Below, piece after piece: positions 62,840-64,000 of a stretch of 64,000 nt of DNA. The notes beneath the pieces were generated by a model that worked only from the letters and a program-made list of their open reading frames with translations, did no database searches and was not told the DNA's origin. The translations under genes and the position numbers were made by a program. The stretch spans positions 1 through 64,000 of the forward strand of contig NZ_BCYO01000002.1 of assembly GCF_001598235.1 (NCBI RefSeq), given 5' to 3'. Each line of letters starts with the position of its first letter. Positions within the stretch are counted from its first letter, which is position 1. The DNA comes from Polaromonas jejuensis NBRC 106434 (lineage in GTDB: Bacteria > Pseudomonadota > Gammaproteobacteria > Burkholderiales > Burkholderiaceae_C).

Positions 62840-63310
62840 TCACGGTCCGGGAACGCCGATTTCCATGATCTGGCCGCGACTCTCATACGCCTGATAAGCT
62901 TCCAGCGCCGTCAGGTCCTCGCTGCCAATTTCCTGACTGTCACCACGCATGGCGGCGACGATGCACCAGTTGATGAACTCCTGAACCGTCACCACCCGGC
63001 CGAACTGCTGCTTGAACTTGGGAAAGGTCTCGGGATGCGTGGCCGCGCCGCTGGGATGGCACATATTGCAATTCTGGCCATTGGTGCCCAGCTGGCGATC
63101 CTTCCACAGCGCCGCCCCGCGCCTGATCACCTTGTCGGTTTCTTCCTGGGTCTTGCGCACCAGCGCCGGGTCCAGTTTCGGACTTTGCACATGAATGCCT
63201 CGCGGCGCCTTGGTCGCCTCGTCCGCCGCGGCGACACCGGGCGATGACTGGGCTATCGTGACCAGCACCGCCAGCATCGCGGGCAGCACTATTTGAATGC
63301 TTGGTTTCAT
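62840..63310 (-). CDS. Exported c-type cytochrome
   Basis: The 156-residue protein has a signal peptide (MKPSIQIVLPAMLAVLVTIA) and one haem site NCNMCHPSG. The C-terminal part has VTVQEFINWCIVAAMRGD, with possible axial-ligand candidates (Met) there. It resembles cytochrome subunits of sulfur or metal-oxidation systems, but no specific enzyme can be named. It is flanked by the HiPIP and a metallophosphoesterase on the same strand. Confidence 0.88.
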   Translation of the reverse strand: MKPSIQIVLPAMLAVLVTIAQSSPGVAAADEATKAPRGIHVQSPKLDPALVRKTQEETDKVIRRGAALWKDRQLGTNGQNCNMCHPSGAATHPETFPKFKQQFGRVVTVQEFINWCIVAAMRGDSQEIGSEDLTALEAYQAYESRGQIMEIGVPGP

Positions 63311-63365
63311 GATTTCCCTCCCTTGCCGGCTTCACTTCGATCTGACCTTGATGCGTGACATGTCC

Positions 63366-64000
63366 TTAACTCTCCGGCGGCTTGAGGGTCCACAAAATAT
63401 CTTCGTGGCTCACCTTGCCACTGCCTTCGACTCGGGCAATATGCCAGCCCAGGCCGTCGAACAGCCGGGCCGGGTTGGGGCGCGGCATCTGGCCGCTCAG
63501 CCCCAGCGTGTGATAGCTCTCGGGATACGGATGGGGCCACGAGGTGGACAAGATCCCGCAGAACTTCATGTTGGCAATCTGGTGCTCTACCAGCTGGTGC
63601 ACATGGGCGTGAAACACCTGGACGTTGCTGAAAGGCTTGAGGATGGCGTGGGCCTGGTCCGCGTCCTGCGTCCAGAAATTCCAGGGCTTGTAGTACTGAT
63701 ACAGCGGCACGTGGCTGAAGATCAGGATGGGGGCATTCCTGGGCACCGTTGCCAGGTCCTTTTCCATCCAGTCCAGTTGCGCCCTGCCCAGCGCGAAGGT
63801 TCCCTGGGCCGGGTCGTTGATATCGCCAGCCACTTTCATCCGCTCTTGCGGACTCAGCTTGCGGCTGCTCCAGAAATCGTTCAAATTGGACCCGTGCAGC
63901 GCCATGATGTGCGCGCCCTTGTGGTCAAACGAGTAGTAAGGCCTGGCGCGCTGGATCATGTGCTGCATGTAGTACTCGCCCATGTCCAGGTACCAGTCGT
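63366..64000 (-). CDS. Metallophosphoesterase-type protein, 5' end outside window
   Basis: The visible C-terminal ~211 residues run to the right edge. They contain the calcineurin-like motifs PILIFSHVPLYQYYKP and NVQVFHAHVHQLVEHQ (GHxH-type, here AHVH), with AHIMALHGSNLNDFWSS at the start. The metal ligands DxH and GDxxD lie beyond the window. The neighbours (cytochrome c, HiPIP) suggest an exported respiratory gene group. Function cannot be fixed from this part. Confidence 0.75.
   Translation of the reverse strand, partial: DWYLDMGEYYMQHMIQRARPYYSFDHKGAHIMALHGSNLNDFWSSRKLSPQERMKVAGDINDPAQGTFALGRAQLDWMEKDLATVPRNAPILIFSHVPLYQYYKPWNFWTQDADQAHAILKPFSNVQVFHAHVHQLVEHQIANMKFCGILSTSWPHPYPESYHTLGLSGQMPRPNPARLFDGLGWHIARVEGSGKVSHEDILWTLKPPES

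Overview
The window is a GC-rich (by eye) bacterial chromosome segment that I read as a betaproteobacterium of the order Burkholderiales, most likely family Comamonadaceae (Polaromonas / Rhodoferax / Variovorax type). The evidence is the gene orders pyrG-kdsA-(DUF1330)-eno-ftsB and methyltransferase-dapA-bamC-MBL, two Bug-type periplasmic tricarboxylate receptors, and a dense population of small GCTAT...ATAGC repeats. It is mostly housekeeping and cell-envelope chromosome. I see no rRNA, tRNA, CRISPR array, prophage or intact transposase gene.

Layout. 1-3620 (minus): end of an etfB gene behind a perfect 22-bp palindrome, an MscS channel, an enoyl-CoA hydratase-like protein and a histone-deacetylase-like amidohydrolase. 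3650-8237 (plus): a MoxR / DUF58 / TgpA-type transglutaminase operon split by a ~525-bp fold-back repeat, followed by mltB. 9521-13420 (minus): small lipoproteins, an AHSA1-like protein, a cyclic-nucleotide-domain protein and a Bug receptor. 13572-27830: two related cassettes of transglutaminase + circularly permuted ATP-grasp + alpha-E genes on either side of comEC. The minus-strand cassette has three separate genes and carries a 181-bp tandem duplication that creates two aborted copies of the alpha-E start. The plus-strand cassette has a 1201-aa transglutaminase-DUF2126 protein, an ATP-grasp/alpha-E fusion and a third transglutaminase. 28003-29347: ridA and an FMN-riboswitch-controlled type II lumazine synthase. 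29475-34958 (minus): parE, a lytic transglycosylase and parC. 35120-40943 (plus): MFS transporter, a 39-aa membrane microprotein, SDR, methyltransferase, dapA, bamC and an MBL hydrolase. 41066-46231: a lipoprotein, a conserved hypothetical, a JmjC/cupin oxygenase, slyD, a glycine-zipper lipoprotein, dut and coaBC. 46425-51576 (plus): pyrG, kdsA, DUF1330, eno, ftsB and a P-loop protein. 51634-58575: hslO, gamma carbonic anhydrase, DUF455, cfa-like, xerD, a second Bug receptor and an AEC transporter. 58834-64000: queG, tsaE, amiC, a small lipoprotein, then a minus-strand HiPIP / cytochrome c / metallophosphoesterase group cut by the window end.

The more unusual content is in the repeats rather than in novel enzymes. 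Two 165-bp elements with terminal inverted repeats (MITE-like, 163/165 identical) lie 38 kb apart, and one supplies the stop codon of a transporter gene. At least twelve copies of a ~55-bp repeat occur in both orientations. Many lie in frame inside genes, including the mltB signal peptide, the start codon of an SDR gene and the C-terminus of coaBC. The fold-back element and the 181-bp tandem array both alter operon architecture. The paired ATP-grasp/transglutaminase cassettes match a known but functionally poorly characterised predicted peptide-modification system, present here twice with different gene-fusion states.
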